From: Stanieria sp. NIES-3757
Lineage (GTDB): Bacteria; Cyanobacteriota; Cyanobacteriia; Cyanobacteriales; Xenococcaceae
Assembly (NCBI GenBank): GCA_002355455.1
Contig: AP017375.1
Coordinates: 4,393,640 to 4,457,639 of the forward strand
Direction of reading: 5' to 3'
DNA: 64,000 nt
In this document: positions 38,973-48,653 of the stretch, in pieces
Position numbering within the stretch: position 1 is the first letter of the stretch
How the letters are laid out: each line of letters opens with the position of its first letter
The notes under the pieces: model-generated
Told to the model about the DNA's origin: nothing
Databases searched by the model: none
What the model saw: the letters and a program-made list of their open reading frames with translations, nothing else
Made by a program: the position numbers and the translations under genes

Positions 38973-41192
38973 TTATTTTCCCTGATTTAATGAATAAGAA
39001 TCGTCATATTCATAATTGGGATAGTAATAATAGTCGTAACCGTAGGCTTCGTTGCGTAAATTTACTCCATTGGCTACTACACCGATAATTGGCTGACCCG
39101 TTGTTTCGATTAACTTTTTAGCTACTGAGACACTGCCATAATTAGCTACTCCAGGACGAACTACCATCAACAATCCATCTACCATCCTGCCGAGAATTCT
39201 AGTATCTGCCATACCTGTAATCGGCGGAGTGTCGAAAATAACGTGGTCGTAGGTTAGGGCAGCAGTCTCAATTAAATATTTCATGCGTTCTGAATCAATT
39301 AAAGGTACAGGATTATCGGGAAGATCTCCTGCCGTTAAGATATCTAAGCCTGGTTTGATTGTTTTGATTGCTTCTTGCCACTCTGCTTCCCCTTTGAGAA
39401 CATTACTTAAACCTAAATAATTAGGAATACTCCAAATCTTGTGTTGAGAAGGACGACGCATATCAGCGTCAATCAGCAAAATTCTTTTTCCTACTTGATT
39501 TTGAGCGATCGCTAGATTAGCAGAAACATGAGATTTACCTTCTTGAGGAACACAGCTAGTAACAGCAATTACTTTTCTTGCTTGAGAAAGACTGAGCAGT
39601 TTGAGATTTGCCTGTAAAATTTGATAAGCTTCCCTAATCGGTAATAAGGCATGACGATGATGAGAAGAATCATTTTGACCAGCCGGTAGTTGGGGCAGCG
39701 TATCAACTACGTCTCCTACCAAGAGATTGGGTGAACCCTCTTTTGCTAAATCTGGTATGACCCCCTGCAACGGATAACCAAATATTTCTTCAATTTCTTG
39801 ACTATTTTTCAGGGAATTGTCTTTCAAATCTAATAAGAAAGCTACCGCTATTCCCAATAATCCTCCTAATAAACCACCAGCAGCCACAATCAGTTTTTTA
39901 CTCGGGCCAGTTGGTTCATCGGGAGGAATAGCATTAGCTAAGACTCTAACAGTTCCGATATTTTGTTTTTCGGCTACTTGAGTTTCTTGTAGTTTGCCGA
40001 GCAGAGTTTGATAGGTTGCTTGTGCAGCTTTGGTTTTTCTTTCTAACTCTTTTTGTCGTTTTTCTAAATTGGGTAAAACTGAAAGCCTTTGTTGATAATC
40101 TGTTTTAGTTTGTTTTAAATTAGCTAATTTTTGTTCTAATCCTGTTTTTTTCAGCCCTAAACTTGCAAATTCACTAATTTGCTCTTGTTTGAGTCTGCCA
40201 AGTCCTAAAATATTTAGTTGAGCGACGCTACTAGCTGATTGGCTACCTAAAGTTTGCCTAATTTGTTGTTCTAATAAAGCAGTTAGTTCCGCTTCTTGTT
40301 CTTTTAAAGAAATAATCTGCGGTGCATTTTCACCAAATAAATTCCGTTTGCTTGCTAGTTCCACTTTGACATTTTGTAATTGAGTCAAAGCTTTTTGAAC
40401 TGCTACTGATTGATTTAAAGAACTGATAGCAGCAGCTTCTGATACATTCATGCCCAATTGACTGCTTAAGCTAGTATATCTAGCATTCACATCTCCTAAT
40501 TCAGCAGCTACTTGATCGATTTGAGTATCAACTAACTTACTCGTTTCAATTAAAGTCGTAGTTTCTTCAGACAAATTAGCAATTTGATTTTCATTTTTAA
40601 AATTACGTAAATCTGCTTCCGCTTGAGCAACTTTAGCTTCTACTTCAGGTAACTCCTCACTAATAAACTGACGTGCAGCAATAGCTTCAGAACGATTATT
40701 TTCAGTATCTTTTTCCTGATAAAGCTCAATAATTTTATTAACTACTAAAGCTGCTCTTTCGGCATCTGAGTCTTCATAGGAAATTTTAATTACGTTACCG
40801 CCTGTCACTGGCTTGATTTCAAGTTTATTAATCAAATCTTTGTAACGATACAATTCATCTTGCTTATTTCTGAGGTCTAATTCTTTAATAACACGGTCAA
40901 TGATTGGTCTAGAGCTGACAACTTCTACTTCTGTCGTTAAAGGATCGCTTTCATTGGTGAGAACTTCAATTTTACCAATATCGTTTTCTAAACCTGTTAA
41001 CTTAGCAGATTTGTTAGTTTTAATCATGACTTGTCCTTCTGCTTGGTAAACTTGTTCTAAGGATAAAGCTGTAACCAAAGACAGAGTCATCACACCAAGA
41101 CAAGTGATCGAGGCTGGAACAATACGGCGTTTTAAAACAAGCCAATATTTTTTAAAATCAAGATATTCGTCAATATATAAATTAGATTCCAT
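38973..41192 (-). CDS. Polysaccharide co-polymerase / tyrosine autokinase (Wzc-like)
   Basis: A 739-residue inner-membrane protein. Residues about 1-60 include the first membrane helix and a Wzz domain. Residues about 150-440 are a long periplasmic coiled coil. A second helix follows near 430-450 (KKLIVAAGGLLGGLLGIAVAF). The cytoplasmic BY-kinase domain has Walker A CVPQEGKS, Walker A' ILLIDADMRRPS and Walker B VIFDTPP. The C-terminal tail is Tyr-rich (YGYDYYYYPNYEYDDSY), the usual autophosphorylation cluster. It sets chain length and couples synthesis to export. No cognate low-molecular-weight phosphatase or Wza-type exporter is in the window. Confidence 0.95.
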   Translation of the reverse strand: MESNLYIDEYLDFKKYWLVLKRRIVPASITCLGVMTLSLVTALSLEQVYQAEGQVMIKTNKSAKLTGLENDIGKIEVLTNESDPLTTEVEVVSSRPIIDRVIKELDLRNKQDELYRYKDLINKLEIKPVTGGNVIKISYEDSDAERAALVVNKIIELYQEKDTENNRSEAIAARQFISEELPEVEAKVAQAEADLRNFKNENQIANLSEETTTLIETSKLVDTQIDQVAAELGDVNARYTSLSSQLGMNVSEAAAISSLNQSVAVQKALTQLQNVKVELASKRNLFGENAPQIISLKEQEAELTALLEQQIRQTLGSQSASSVAQLNILGLGRLKQEQISEFASLGLKKTGLEQKLANLKQTKTDYQQRLSVLPNLEKRQKELERKTKAAQATYQTLLGKLQETQVAEKQNIGTVRVLANAIPPDEPTGPSKKLIVAAGGLLGGLLGIAVAFLLDLKDNSLKNSQEIEEIFGYPLQGVIPDLAKEGSPNLLVGDVVDTLPQLPAGQNDSSHHRHALLPIREAYQILQANLKLLSLSQARKVIAVTSCVPQEGKSHVSANLAIAQNQVGKRILLIDADMRRPSQHKIWSIPNYLGLSNVLKGEAEWQEAIKTIKPGLDILTAGDLPDNPVPLIDSERMKYLIETAALTYDHVIFDTPPITGMADTRILGRMVDGLLMVVRPGVANYGSVSVAKKLIETTGQPIIGVVANGVNLRNEAYGYDYYYYPNYEYDDSYSLNQGK

Positions 41193-41231
41193 AATATTAA
41201 AATTTTTAAGGAAATTTTACCGAAATGCCCG

Positions 41232-42800
41232 TTAATATGCCCCTTTGCTTGTTAAAACTACGTGGAAAGTCTGTAGCAATATTTTTAAATCGAGAGCAAG
41301 AGACCAGTTTTTGATATAAGCAAAATCTAACTTAAACACTTCTTCAGAATTTTCAATATTAGAACGACCACTAACTTGCCAAAGTCCTGTAATTCCAGGT
41401 AAAACTTCGTGTCGAAAAAAGTGGTGTTGAGAAAATTTTTCTACATCTCTCACTGGAAGAGGACGAGGACCAACTAAACTCATCTCTCCTTGCAACACAT
41501 TGAATAGTTGCGGTAGTTCATCAAGGCTGTAGCGACGCAAAAATCTACCAACTTTAGTAATTCTGGGGTCATCTTTGATTTTGAATAAAACACCTCCCTT
41601 AACTTCATTTTTGGCTTCTAGTTGTTTTTGTAGTTCGCTGGCATTTTCTACCATGGTGCGAAATTTCCAAACTTGAAAGCGTTTACCTTTTAAACCTACT
41701 CGAGTCTGCTTATAAAAAACTGAACCTGGAGAATCGAGTTTGATTAAAATCGCACTGATGAGCATTGGTCCACTTAAAATAAACAAAAGCAAGACCGAAA
41801 CTACAAGATCGAAAGCACGTTTGCACCAAAAGTCTACACCAATAATGGCTGCTGCATTAAATCTAAAGGTAGGAATATCTTCAATTAAACTAATATCTGA
41901 CCATTGCAGAGGTAAATTAAGCCATACAGACATAATTCTCCAGCTAATTCCTGCACAGTTTAGTTCCCATACTAAGGCAATTGGATTGACTAAATATTCC
42001 CAAGAACAAATCAATACTTCATCAACTTCATGACTGGCGATCGCTTTTATGAGTTGACTAGATTCGATTAAATGATTAGGGCTAAATAACTCAATGACAT
42101 TGACGATTTTAAAGGTTTGATGAGTGCCAAGAATTTTTTTTGCCTGGTTAATGTCTTGTTTGTTGCCAATCAATAATACGTTTCTTCTTAATTCTGGAAT
42201 GTTTTTTCTAATACTATCTATAGTTGAGTTGAGTAAAAATCTTTCGCCAATCACTAAAATTGTGGTTAACACCCAGATCAAAACTATGAAATAGGGTGAT
42301 ATCGATAAATGAACTAAATGAACTTCTAATAATAAAACGATAAAGGCTAGTGTTACTGATTTAAATAAATTACTATAACTACGGCTGAGGCGATCGATTC
42401 CATAAAGTTTGGAAGCATACAAAATAACTAGGTTAATTGCAATTGTATTAATTACAAAATTAAAGTTTTCACCTTCTAGCCAAAGTGGCAAGTAATTGTT
42501 AACAGGATTGATTATTTGGCTGGCAAGTATAACTGCTAAAAAGATCATCAAACTATCCAGCAAAATTACCACCAAAACTCTACAAAGGTGAATAATTTGC
42601 CAGGTCCCAATCTTAAGTGATTGCGGTTTTCTTAAGTCTAGCTCTGCTCTTGAGTAATTTTGTAGACATGAATTATTTAAAATTTGATGATTGGGATTTA
42701 AGAGCTTCCTAAATATTTTCAAGGTACTTGGTATCGAATGATACTTATTGCTGGTAAGTTGATGTATATCTTTATTCAACGTCAATCTTTTTAGGCTCAT
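41232..42800 (-). CDS. Polyprenyl-phosphate sugar-1-phosphate transferase (priming enzyme, WbaP/WcaJ type)
   Basis: A 522-residue enzyme. About five N-terminal membrane segments and a CoA-binding-like region precede the catalytic domain (KRAFDLVVSVLLLFILSGPMLISAIL, then SPGSVFYKQTRVGLKGKRFQVWKFRTM, ITKVGRFLRRYSLDELPQLFNVLQG, MSLVGPRPLP and LPGITGLWQVSGRSN). It transfers a hexose-1-phosphate to undecaprenyl phosphate and starts the repeat unit. ATG 42800 with an upstream AGG is preferred over TTG 42815. It is the first gene of the minus-strand exopolysaccharide operon. Confidence 0.94.
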   Translation of the reverse strand: MSLKRLTLNKDIHQLTSNKYHSIPSTLKIFRKLLNPNHQILNNSCLQNYSRAELDLRKPQSLKIGTWQIIHLCRVLVVILLDSLMIFLAVILASQIINPVNNYLPLWLEGENFNFVINTIAINLVILYASKLYGIDRLSRSYSNLFKSVTLAFIVLLLEVHLVHLSISPYFIVLIWVLTTILVIGERFLLNSTIDSIRKNIPELRRNVLLIGNKQDINQAKKILGTHQTFKIVNVIELFSPNHLIESSQLIKAIASHEVDEVLICSWEYLVNPIALVWELNCAGISWRIMSVWLNLPLQWSDISLIEDIPTFRFNAAAIIGVDFWCKRAFDLVVSVLLLFILSGPMLISAILIKLDSPGSVFYKQTRVGLKGKRFQVWKFRTMVENASELQKQLEAKNEVKGGVLFKIKDDPRITKVGRFLRRYSLDELPQLFNVLQGEMSLVGPRPLPVRDVEKFSQHHFFRHEVLPGITGLWQVSGRSNIENSEEVFKLDFAYIKNWSLALDLKILLQTFHVVLTSKGAY

Positions 42801-43152
42801 AAGTTTAGCCTGCAAAAATTTTAAATAATCTAAATTGTTATTTAGTATAAGTTACTCTAAGTAAAAATAATGAAATTTTGTGAAAAATTGGAGAAGCTAA
42901 CTCAGTAAAATTTCTGATTTAGTCTAACTATATATTCGCTTTACATAAATGTAAATTTTGTAAATTAGATTTGAGGTTTTGGTGATAAAGATCGAATCAA
43001 ACTAATTTAGCTTTGAGGTGTTTGCCGTTGCGGTTAAATTGCAAAAATCTCAGCATAAAGCACTATTTTTGAGAATTTTAGCTATTTAAAGACTCAACCT
43101 AATTCAAGAGCTTGAAATGAATGAATAAGTGTTGTTAATGCTCAAAATTTAT
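42801..43152. other. Intergenic region upstream of the exopolysaccharide operon
   Basis: About 350 bp, AT-rich, before a terminator. It should contain the promoter of the exopolysaccharide operon on the minus strand. A TATACT-like hexamer at about 42847 on that strand is the best -10 I see, with no convincing -35. No gene is supported. Confidence 0.35.
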
Positions 43153-43193
43153 AAAAAAAAACCCACGTCTTAAAAATTAAGATTGGACGTGGG
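43153..43193 (-). terminator. Intrinsic terminator after the DUF928 gene
   Basis: Arms CCCACGTC (43162-43169) and GACGTGGG (43186-43193) are perfect 8 bp complements, with an inner CTTAA/TTAAG pair. Read on the minus strand, the stem is followed by nine T residues (43161 down to 43153). It lies about 50 bp past the DUF928 stop. This is a textbook rho-independent terminator. Confidence 0.9.
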
Positions 43194-43243
43194 AAATGCG
43201 ATCAGTCAACTAACTTAAAATTTAATAGTTGTAGTTTGATTGG

Positions 43244-44008
43244 TTATTGTCGAGCAGAAGTGCTGATGCGATCGCTCTGAATGAGAGGTTCTTGAGCTAA
43301 ATCTTCTAATCCTATAGAATTCAATAATTCTGACCATTGTGAAGAGTTTGGTTCTTCTGCGGAAGCTGCCAAAGCGTCATGCCAAATACCTTTTTGATGA
43401 TACAGTTCTGCTTGTTTGATATGATTAAAATCCTGCAACTTCTGTTTCAAAGCAGTTTCTAGTTCAACGCGACGAATCCAACCTTCAACTACTAAATCGT
43501 GAGAACGTCGCATTGGGTCACAAATCATTGACAAATACCAATGGTAATTTTGATTGACTTCTAATCCGTTGAAATTAGCAGAATTAGGTAAATTAATACT
43601 AACAATACCCGATTGCTGGCTAATATCGATAAAAGTTTCATAAACTAGTTCATCATTTTGATTGCGTAAAACAAACTCAATTTGATGAGGATTTGTAGTA
43701 GCTGGAATATAGAAGAACAGTTTAGGAGAGTTGGACGCAGTGAGATTAATATTTTCTTCTGGAACTAAAGCAACTAAACGATGATTACTAGCAAGACAAC
43801 TGCCTCGACTTCCGCCAGCTATACGATTGACTGGTAAACCATTTCTACTAGAGTTTTTTGCTTGATTTTTAGTATTAGTTGACGAGTAACTACTAGAAGA
43901 ATTAGGGGTTTGTGCTTTTAGTAAATTCGGAGAATTAAAAAAAATAAAACTCCCAACTAGTGTCAAGCTAGTGAATTTGGTAAGGAAGTTTAATTGACGA
44001 GATAACAT
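43244..44008 (-). CDS. DUF928 domain protein, secreted
   Basis: A 254-residue cyanobacterial protein with an N-terminal signal peptide (LTKFTSLTLVGSFIFF..., cleavage near LLKAQ). Residues about 65-215 are the DUF928 domain: NRIAGGSRGSC, LVALVPEENINL, PKLFFYIPA, FVLRNQNDELVYE, NYHWYLSMICDP and VEGWIRR. Family function is unknown. Members often lie beside CHAT, CHASE2 or adhesin-like genes, and here the divergent neighbour is a CHASE2 protein. It ends at a strong terminator. Confidence 0.87.
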   Translation of the reverse strand: MLSRQLNFLTKFTSLTLVGSFIFFNSPNLLKAQTPNSSSSYSSTNTKNQAKNSSRNGLPVNRIAGGSRGSCLASNHRLVALVPEENINLTASNSPKLFFYIPATTNPHQIEFVLRNQNDELVYETFIDISQQSGIVSINLPNSANFNGLEVNQNYHWYLSMICDPMRRSHDLVVEGWIRRVELETALKQKLQDFNHIKQAELYHQKGIWHDALAASAEEPNSSQWSELLNSIGLEDLAQEPLIQSDRISTSARQ

Positions 44009-44196
44009 ACGTTTTATTTTAGAAAAAATTTAGCTAAACTTATTTTTATTAATAGGCTTTGCTCACAATTTTAATCTTGAATTATTAATAAAGTCCATAA
44101 AAATAAAGTTTTTGTTATTTTAACTTTTGAGTAAAAAAAATATTTACCTAATTAAAAATTCTTAAGTAATTTCCCTGAAGACCCGTCAAGTCGTTA

Positions 44197-46755
44197 ATGG
44201 ATAAAGAAAAAAACAAAGTGTTAACAAAAATAAACCGAACCTTTAATAATCTTGTCGAAAAATCAACTTTTTTTCAGAAAAAAAAGCAGCCTTTAAAAAA
44301 AATTAAATTTATTTATATTTATTATGTTTTATTCTCTAGTTTATTAATAACTGGAATATTAATAGGAATTAGACAGTTAAGTGGTTTACAAATATTGGAA
44401 TTAATTGCTTATGATTATTTAGTTCGGTTTCAACAAAAAGAATATCTTGATCCAAGAATTTTAGTAGTAGAAATTACTGAATCGGACATTTATCAACAAA
44501 AACGCTGGCCTATTTCAGATCAAACAATTGCTCAACTACTGGTAAAACTACAGCAATATCAACCCAAAGTAATCGGTTTAGATTTATATCGAGATATTCC
44601 TTATCTTCCTGGGCGTAAAGCTTTAGAACAGCAACTTCGAGCAGAAAATGTGATTGTTATTCAGGAATTAGGCAAAACAAATAACACTGTTGCAGCCCCT
44701 GCTTTTATTCCCAAACAAAGAATCGGTTTTAATGATTTGCTTTTAGATGCAGACAGCATTCTTCGACGCAATTTAATGTATGTGCGTTTGGGAACAGAAG
44801 AATTTCCTTCCTTTTCTTTACAACTAAGTCTCAAATATTTAGGTACTCACTCAAAAATAGAATTAGACTCCGATTCTCTCAAAGTTGATGATACTGTTTT
44901 AATTCCTCTAGAAGCCGATTCTGGAGGATATCAAATGGCTGCCAGCGAAGCAGTTGGATGGCAAATTTTACTGCGTTATCCTTCTCCCAAGATTGCTACA
45001 ACAATTACTTTGACAGAAGTTCTCAATGGTGAGTTTGATCCGAATTTAGTTAAAGATAAAGTAGTGTTGATTGGCACAACTGCCCCTAGCATCAAAGACT
45101 TTATCTATACTCCTTATCGAGGAAGTCAAGGTATTATGCCTGGGGTAATTGCTCATGCCCAAATGGTTAGTCAGATCTTACGACTCTTATCAGATCAAGA
45201 ATCTCAATTTTGGTTTTTACCTCAATGGGTTGAAGGTGTCTGGATTTGGATGTGGTCAATTGTTGGAGGTGTTTTAGTATGGCGATCGCGTTCTCCTTGG
45301 CGTTTAGGGATAACGATGATTGCTAGTCTGGTTAGTTTGTGGGGAATTTGTCTAGTTGCCTTTACTCAAGCTGGCTGGATTCCTTTTGTCCCAACAGCCT
45401 TGGCTTTTGTTCTTACTAGTAGTGCAGTTTTAGCCTATCGAGTAGTTTATTCGATGTTATATGATCCCTTAACTGGTTTACCTAACCGCAATTTATTTAC
45501 CAAACAATTAAAACAACTAAATCAAAGAAAATTGAATCAATCAGGCGGATTGATGGTAGTTTTTTGTCTCGATCTCGATCGCTTTAAGTTAATTAATGAT
45601 GGTTTAGGGTATCAAGCAGGTGATCGATTATTAATTACTACTGCCCAACGTCTTCAAGCTTGTTTAAATCCTCAAAATCTGTTGGCAAGAGTAGGAGGAG
45701 ATGAATTTGCGATCGCGATCGATCATGTTACTGATGTTGAGCAAGCTATTGACTTCGCCAATCAATTAGAAAAGGAACTGACTCTACCTTTTCAATTAAA
45801 TAATCAAGATACTTATACTACAGTTAGTATTGGTATTGCTAGCGAAACAATTGACAACCAATTTCAACCAGAAAATTTGTTGCGATCGGCTCATACAGCA
45901 ATGTATCAAGCTAAAGCTTCAGGCAAAACTCGTCATGAAGTTTTTGCAACTAAGATGCAAGAACAAGCATTAGCTTATTTAGAATTAGAAGCAGATCTAC
46001 GCAAAGCAATAGCTAATCAAGAATTTGAATTATATTATCAACCAATTGTTTCCTTAAATAGTGGCACCATTGTCGGATTTGAATCTTTGGTGCGTTGGCA
46101 TTCTCCTCAACGAGGTTTTGTCTCACCAGCTAGTTTTATTCCCATTGCTGAAGAAACTGGATTGATTATCCCACTAGGAAAATGGATTCTACAACAAGCT
46201 TGTCGTCAAATGCAGATTTGGCAAAGCCAATTTCCTCATTGTCAATCTTATACGATCAGTGTAAATCTTTCTGGGCGACAATTTTCACAATCTAATTTAG
46301 TCGAACAGATTGAAGAAATTTTACAAATAACTAATCTCAAGGCTCAAAGTTTAAAGCTCGAAATTACTGAAAGCATGGTAATGGATGACGTTGAAGAGGC
46401 AATTGGTTTGCTGAATCGATTAAAAGCTTTTGGTGTGCGTTTGAGTATGGATGATTTTGGCACAGGGTTTTCTTCTTTTAGTTATTTACATCGATTCTCG
46501 ATGGACACACTTAAAGTAGATCGTTCTTTTGTCAGTAATATGAGTCAAAGTAAAAAAAACCAAGCAATTGTTACTACTATTATTACTCTAGCTCACCAAC
46601 TAGAAATGGATGTGGTAGCTGAAGGAATTGAAACGGAAACAGAAATGACAAGTCTGCAAGCTTTAAATTGTGAATACGGACAAGGCTACTTTTTTTCTAA
46701 AGCAGTCAATAGCGAACAGGCAACTCTTTTAATTGCTAAAACTCCTCAGTGGTGA
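44197..46755 (+). CDS. CHASE2-GGDEF-EAL protein (c-di-GMP metabolism)
   Basis: An 852-residue membrane sensor. A membrane helix at about 45-66 is followed by a periplasmic CHASE2 domain (LVVEITESDIY, PKVIGLDLYRD, VVLIGTTAPSIKDF) to about 330, then three membrane segments at about 345-430. The GGDEF domain (about 440-605) has the intact signature RVGGDEFAIAI but no inhibitory-site RxxD. The EAL domain (about 615-850) has ESLVRW for the first motif, EITES, DDFGTGFSS, KVDRSF and VVAEGIETE, so phosphodiesterase activity is likely. The balance of the two activities cannot be predicted. The gene is divergent from DUF928. Confidence 0.94.
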   Translation: MDKEKNKVLTKINRTFNNLVEKSTFFQKKKQPLKKIKFIYIYYVLFSSLLITGILIGIRQLSGLQILELIAYDYLVRFQQKEYLDPRILVVEITESDIYQQKRWPISDQTIAQLLVKLQQYQPKVIGLDLYRDIPYLPGRKALEQQLRAENVIVIQELGKTNNTVAAPAFIPKQRIGFNDLLLDADSILRRNLMYVRLGTEEFPSFSLQLSLKYLGTHSKIELDSDSLKVDDTVLIPLEADSGGYQMAASEAVGWQILLRYPSPKIATTITLTEVLNGEFDPNLVKDKVVLIGTTAPSIKDFIYTPYRGSQGIMPGVIAHAQMVSQILRLLSDQESQFWFLPQWVEGVWIWMWSIVGGVLVWRSRSPWRLGITMIASLVSLWGICLVAFTQAGWIPFVPTALAFVLTSSAVLAYRVVYSMLYDPLTGLPNRNLFTKQLKQLNQRKLNQSGGLMVVFCLDLDRFKLINDGLGYQAGDRLLITTAQRLQACLNPQNLLARVGGDEFAIAIDHVTDVEQAIDFANQLEKELTLPFQLNNQDTYTTVSIGIASETIDNQFQPENLLRSAHTAMYQAKASGKTRHEVFATKMQEQALAYLELEADLRKAIANQEFELYYQPIVSLNSGTIVGFESLVRWHSPQRGFVSPASFIPIAEETGLIIPLGKWILQQACRQMQIWQSQFPHCQSYTISVNLSGRQFSQSNLVEQIEEILQITNLKAQSLKLEITESMVMDDVEEAIGLLNRLKAFGVRLSMDDFGTGFSSFSYLHRFSMDTLKVDRSFVSNMSQSKKNQAIVTTIITLAHQLEMDVVAEGIETETEMTSLQALNCEYGQGYFFSKAVNSEQATLLIAKTPQW

Positions 46756-46820
46756 AAAATCTCTCAAAAATAATGAATAAACTTGATAATGATTAATTAA
46801 TTGGCTTTTATATGTGTTGA

Positions 46821-47750
46821 TTAATTTTGTAGTTTGGTTCTTTTTGGAGAATTAAACATTGATTTATTATTCAAACTTTGCCAATAAGCTCCCCCGACAA
46901 TGATTAAAAAGACAAGATAAGCAATAACTTGTCCTAAATAAAGAGTTTGACGATAACCAAATAAAGATTTTAAGAGAATGCCAGGAAATTTTTGATCGGG
47001 TAAAAATGCAGTTCCGTCCCAAACTTTTGCTCCTAAAATACAAGAAGCATTATGACCGAAACACCAGTTAGATGTAGAAAGTTGAGATAGTAAAGCAACA
47101 GTCGCATCAAGATGCTTGAGTAATCCTAAGACTAATCCACCTACAATTAATAATAAGAAAACTCCCATTATTTGGAAAAACAAACGAATATTGATTTTAA
47201 CTCCTAGCGCAAAAAGTAAAATTCCCATTACCGTTGCTACAGCTAAACCTGCGATCGCACCTAAGGTAGGTAAAGCCCATTCTTGTTGGAATTTAGCGAC
47301 AATAAATAAGACCGTTTCAAAACCTTCTCGTAAAACAGCAATAAAAATCAGCAAAAAAATCGCTTTGCCTGCATTTTGTTGGTTCAAAGCTTGATTAATT
47401 GTTCCTTCTACTTCACCTTTAAGAGATTTTGCCTGTTGAGTCATCCAAAGTAACATCCAACTGAGCATTGCGATCGCAACTAAACCAAAAATTCCTGCTA
47501 AACTTTCTTTGATGACTGGTGCATAGATGCCTCCAACTGATTCCATTTGTTGAATTGTTTTAGCTAGAAAAAATCCGACTGCAACACTGGCAGTAATACC
47601 GCCACCAATACCCAAATAAACCCAGCGGTATAATTGTGGTTGTTGAGCTTTTTGTAAACAAGCCATTACGATCCCCACCACTAAGGCAGCTTCAAAGCCT
47701 TCTCTGAGGGTAACAACGAACGTAGGTAAAGCTGTAGTTAAATCTATCAT
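46821..47750 (-). CDS. FTR1-family iron permease
   Basis: A 309-residue protein with seven hydrophobic segments. Both iron-binding motifs are intact: REGFEAAL near residue 17 and REGFETVL near 140. The family moves Fe3+ across the inner membrane, with EfeO/EfeB or a multicopper oxidase as partner. No partner gene is adjacent, which is normal in cyanobacteria. A loop near 230-260 (NWCFGHNASCILGAKVWDG) carries two cysteines and a histidine and is typical of the cyanobacterial form. Confidence 0.92.
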   Translation of the reverse strand: MIDLTTALPTFVVTLREGFEAALVVGIVMACLQKAQQPQLYRWVYLGIGGGITASVAVGFFLAKTIQQMESVGGIYAPVIKESLAGIFGLVAIAMLSWMLLWMTQQAKSLKGEVEGTINQALNQQNAGKAIFLLIFIAVLREGFETVLFIVAKFQQEWALPTLGAIAGLAVATVMGILLFALGVKINIRLFFQIMGVFLLLIVGGLVLGLLKHLDATVALLSQLSTSNWCFGHNASCILGAKVWDGTAFLPDQKFPGILLKSLFGYRQTLYLGQVIAYLVFLIIVGGAYWQSLNNKSMFNSPKRTKLQN

Positions 47751-48311
47751 AATAGTTTTTGTTTGCTAAAAGCGATCGCTTGTTGTGCCAGCGTCTTTAG
47801 ATACGAACATATCAAGCGTCCGAGGTGTCTAAGACTAGCGAACCTCTCGCTATTAATAATTAATTTACGAAAAGAATTCTTAAATGTATACAATCAAGGG
47901 ATAGAATTTTAATTCGGGCTATAACTATAGTTTAGTAAAATTATTGAAAAATAGTTTAAAATTTTACCTAAAGCAATTAAATATTACGTATTTACTTTTT
48001 TTTAAAAAATTTAATATTAATTGAAATGAGTTCAAGAATTTCAAGGATATTTTAAATATATTACACCAATAAACATTCCCAAAAAATGTTTTTAGAAGTT
48101 TTTATATAATTACCGTGAAGAAACAAATTCTTATTAAAAATCAGTGATTTTACTGAGGTGAGCTTTTTTTCAGATTTGATAAGCTAAAACAGAATCAAAC
48201 TACTTATTAAAGCAAAAAAAAATTGTATTGATAAAGTAATTTTTGACTTTAAGTTAGTTATTGAAATTTAATTGCTCAAAGATATTAATTATCATTGCAA
48301 AATTGCAGAAA
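47751..48311. other. 561 bp AT-rich region with a repeat remnant and a Fur-like site
   Basis: This gap separates the FTR1 gene (leftward) from the lipoprotein gene (rightward). Near the FTR1 end it holds a HIP1 octamer and a degenerate dispersed repeat (47771-47850) that shares AGCGAACCTCTCGC with the element at 54974-54987. From 47880 to 48260 it is AT-rich with no supported gene. A Fur-like box is listed separately. Confidence 0.45.
48281..48299 (+). promoter_or_regulatory. Possible Fur box upstream of the lipoprotein gene
   Basis: GATATTAATTATCATTGCA matches the 19-base Fur consensus at 13 of 19 positions by eye, which is modest in AT-rich DNA. It ends 12 bp before ATG 48312, where bound Fur would block transcription or initiation. 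The neighbour on the other side is an iron permease. Confidence 0.3.
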
Positions 48312-48653
48312 ATGTTCTCAAAACAATTAGGTATAGTAGTTTTAGCTGTACTAACAACTTTAGCAAGTTGTGGATTAAAACAAGAACTTGACAAAAAAGA
48401 AAAATCATCAAGTATTTTTAATAAAAAATCTGAAACTCAATTTTTGTTAGATCGCTGGCAAGATATTCAAGCTAAAAACCAGAATATTTTTTCTACTTTA
48501 AAAGTAGAAGAACAAACTTATCAAAAAATTCTCTTAAAAACTTACACAGCAATCATAGTTGTGGCTGAGTATGACTCGCATCGCTATAAAGATTTGGTGA
48601 GTCCAGCTTATGGATTACAAAAAAAAATTCACAATAATGGACAACCTGTATAA
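48312..48653 (+). CDS. Small putative lipoprotein, unknown function
   Basis: A 113-residue protein beginning [20 protein letters not shown]. The hydrophobic core and lipobox LASC (Cys20) predict lipid attachment after signal peptidase II. After the cysteine the chain is charged and helical ([10 protein letters not shown]..., [17 protein letters not shown]) with no family I recognise. The longest frame begins at TTG 48261, but ATG 48312 gives a standard lipoprotein signal. The end overlaps the longest frame of the following histidine kinase by 44 bp, and the two could be translationally linked. It may be a sensor partner of that kinase (inference). Confidence 0.6.
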   Translation: MFSKQLGIVVLAVLTTLASCGLKQELDKKEKSSSIFNKKSETQFLLDRWQDIQAKNQNIFSTLKVEEQTYQKILLKTYTAIIVVAEYDSHRYKDLVSPAYGLQKKIHNNGQPV

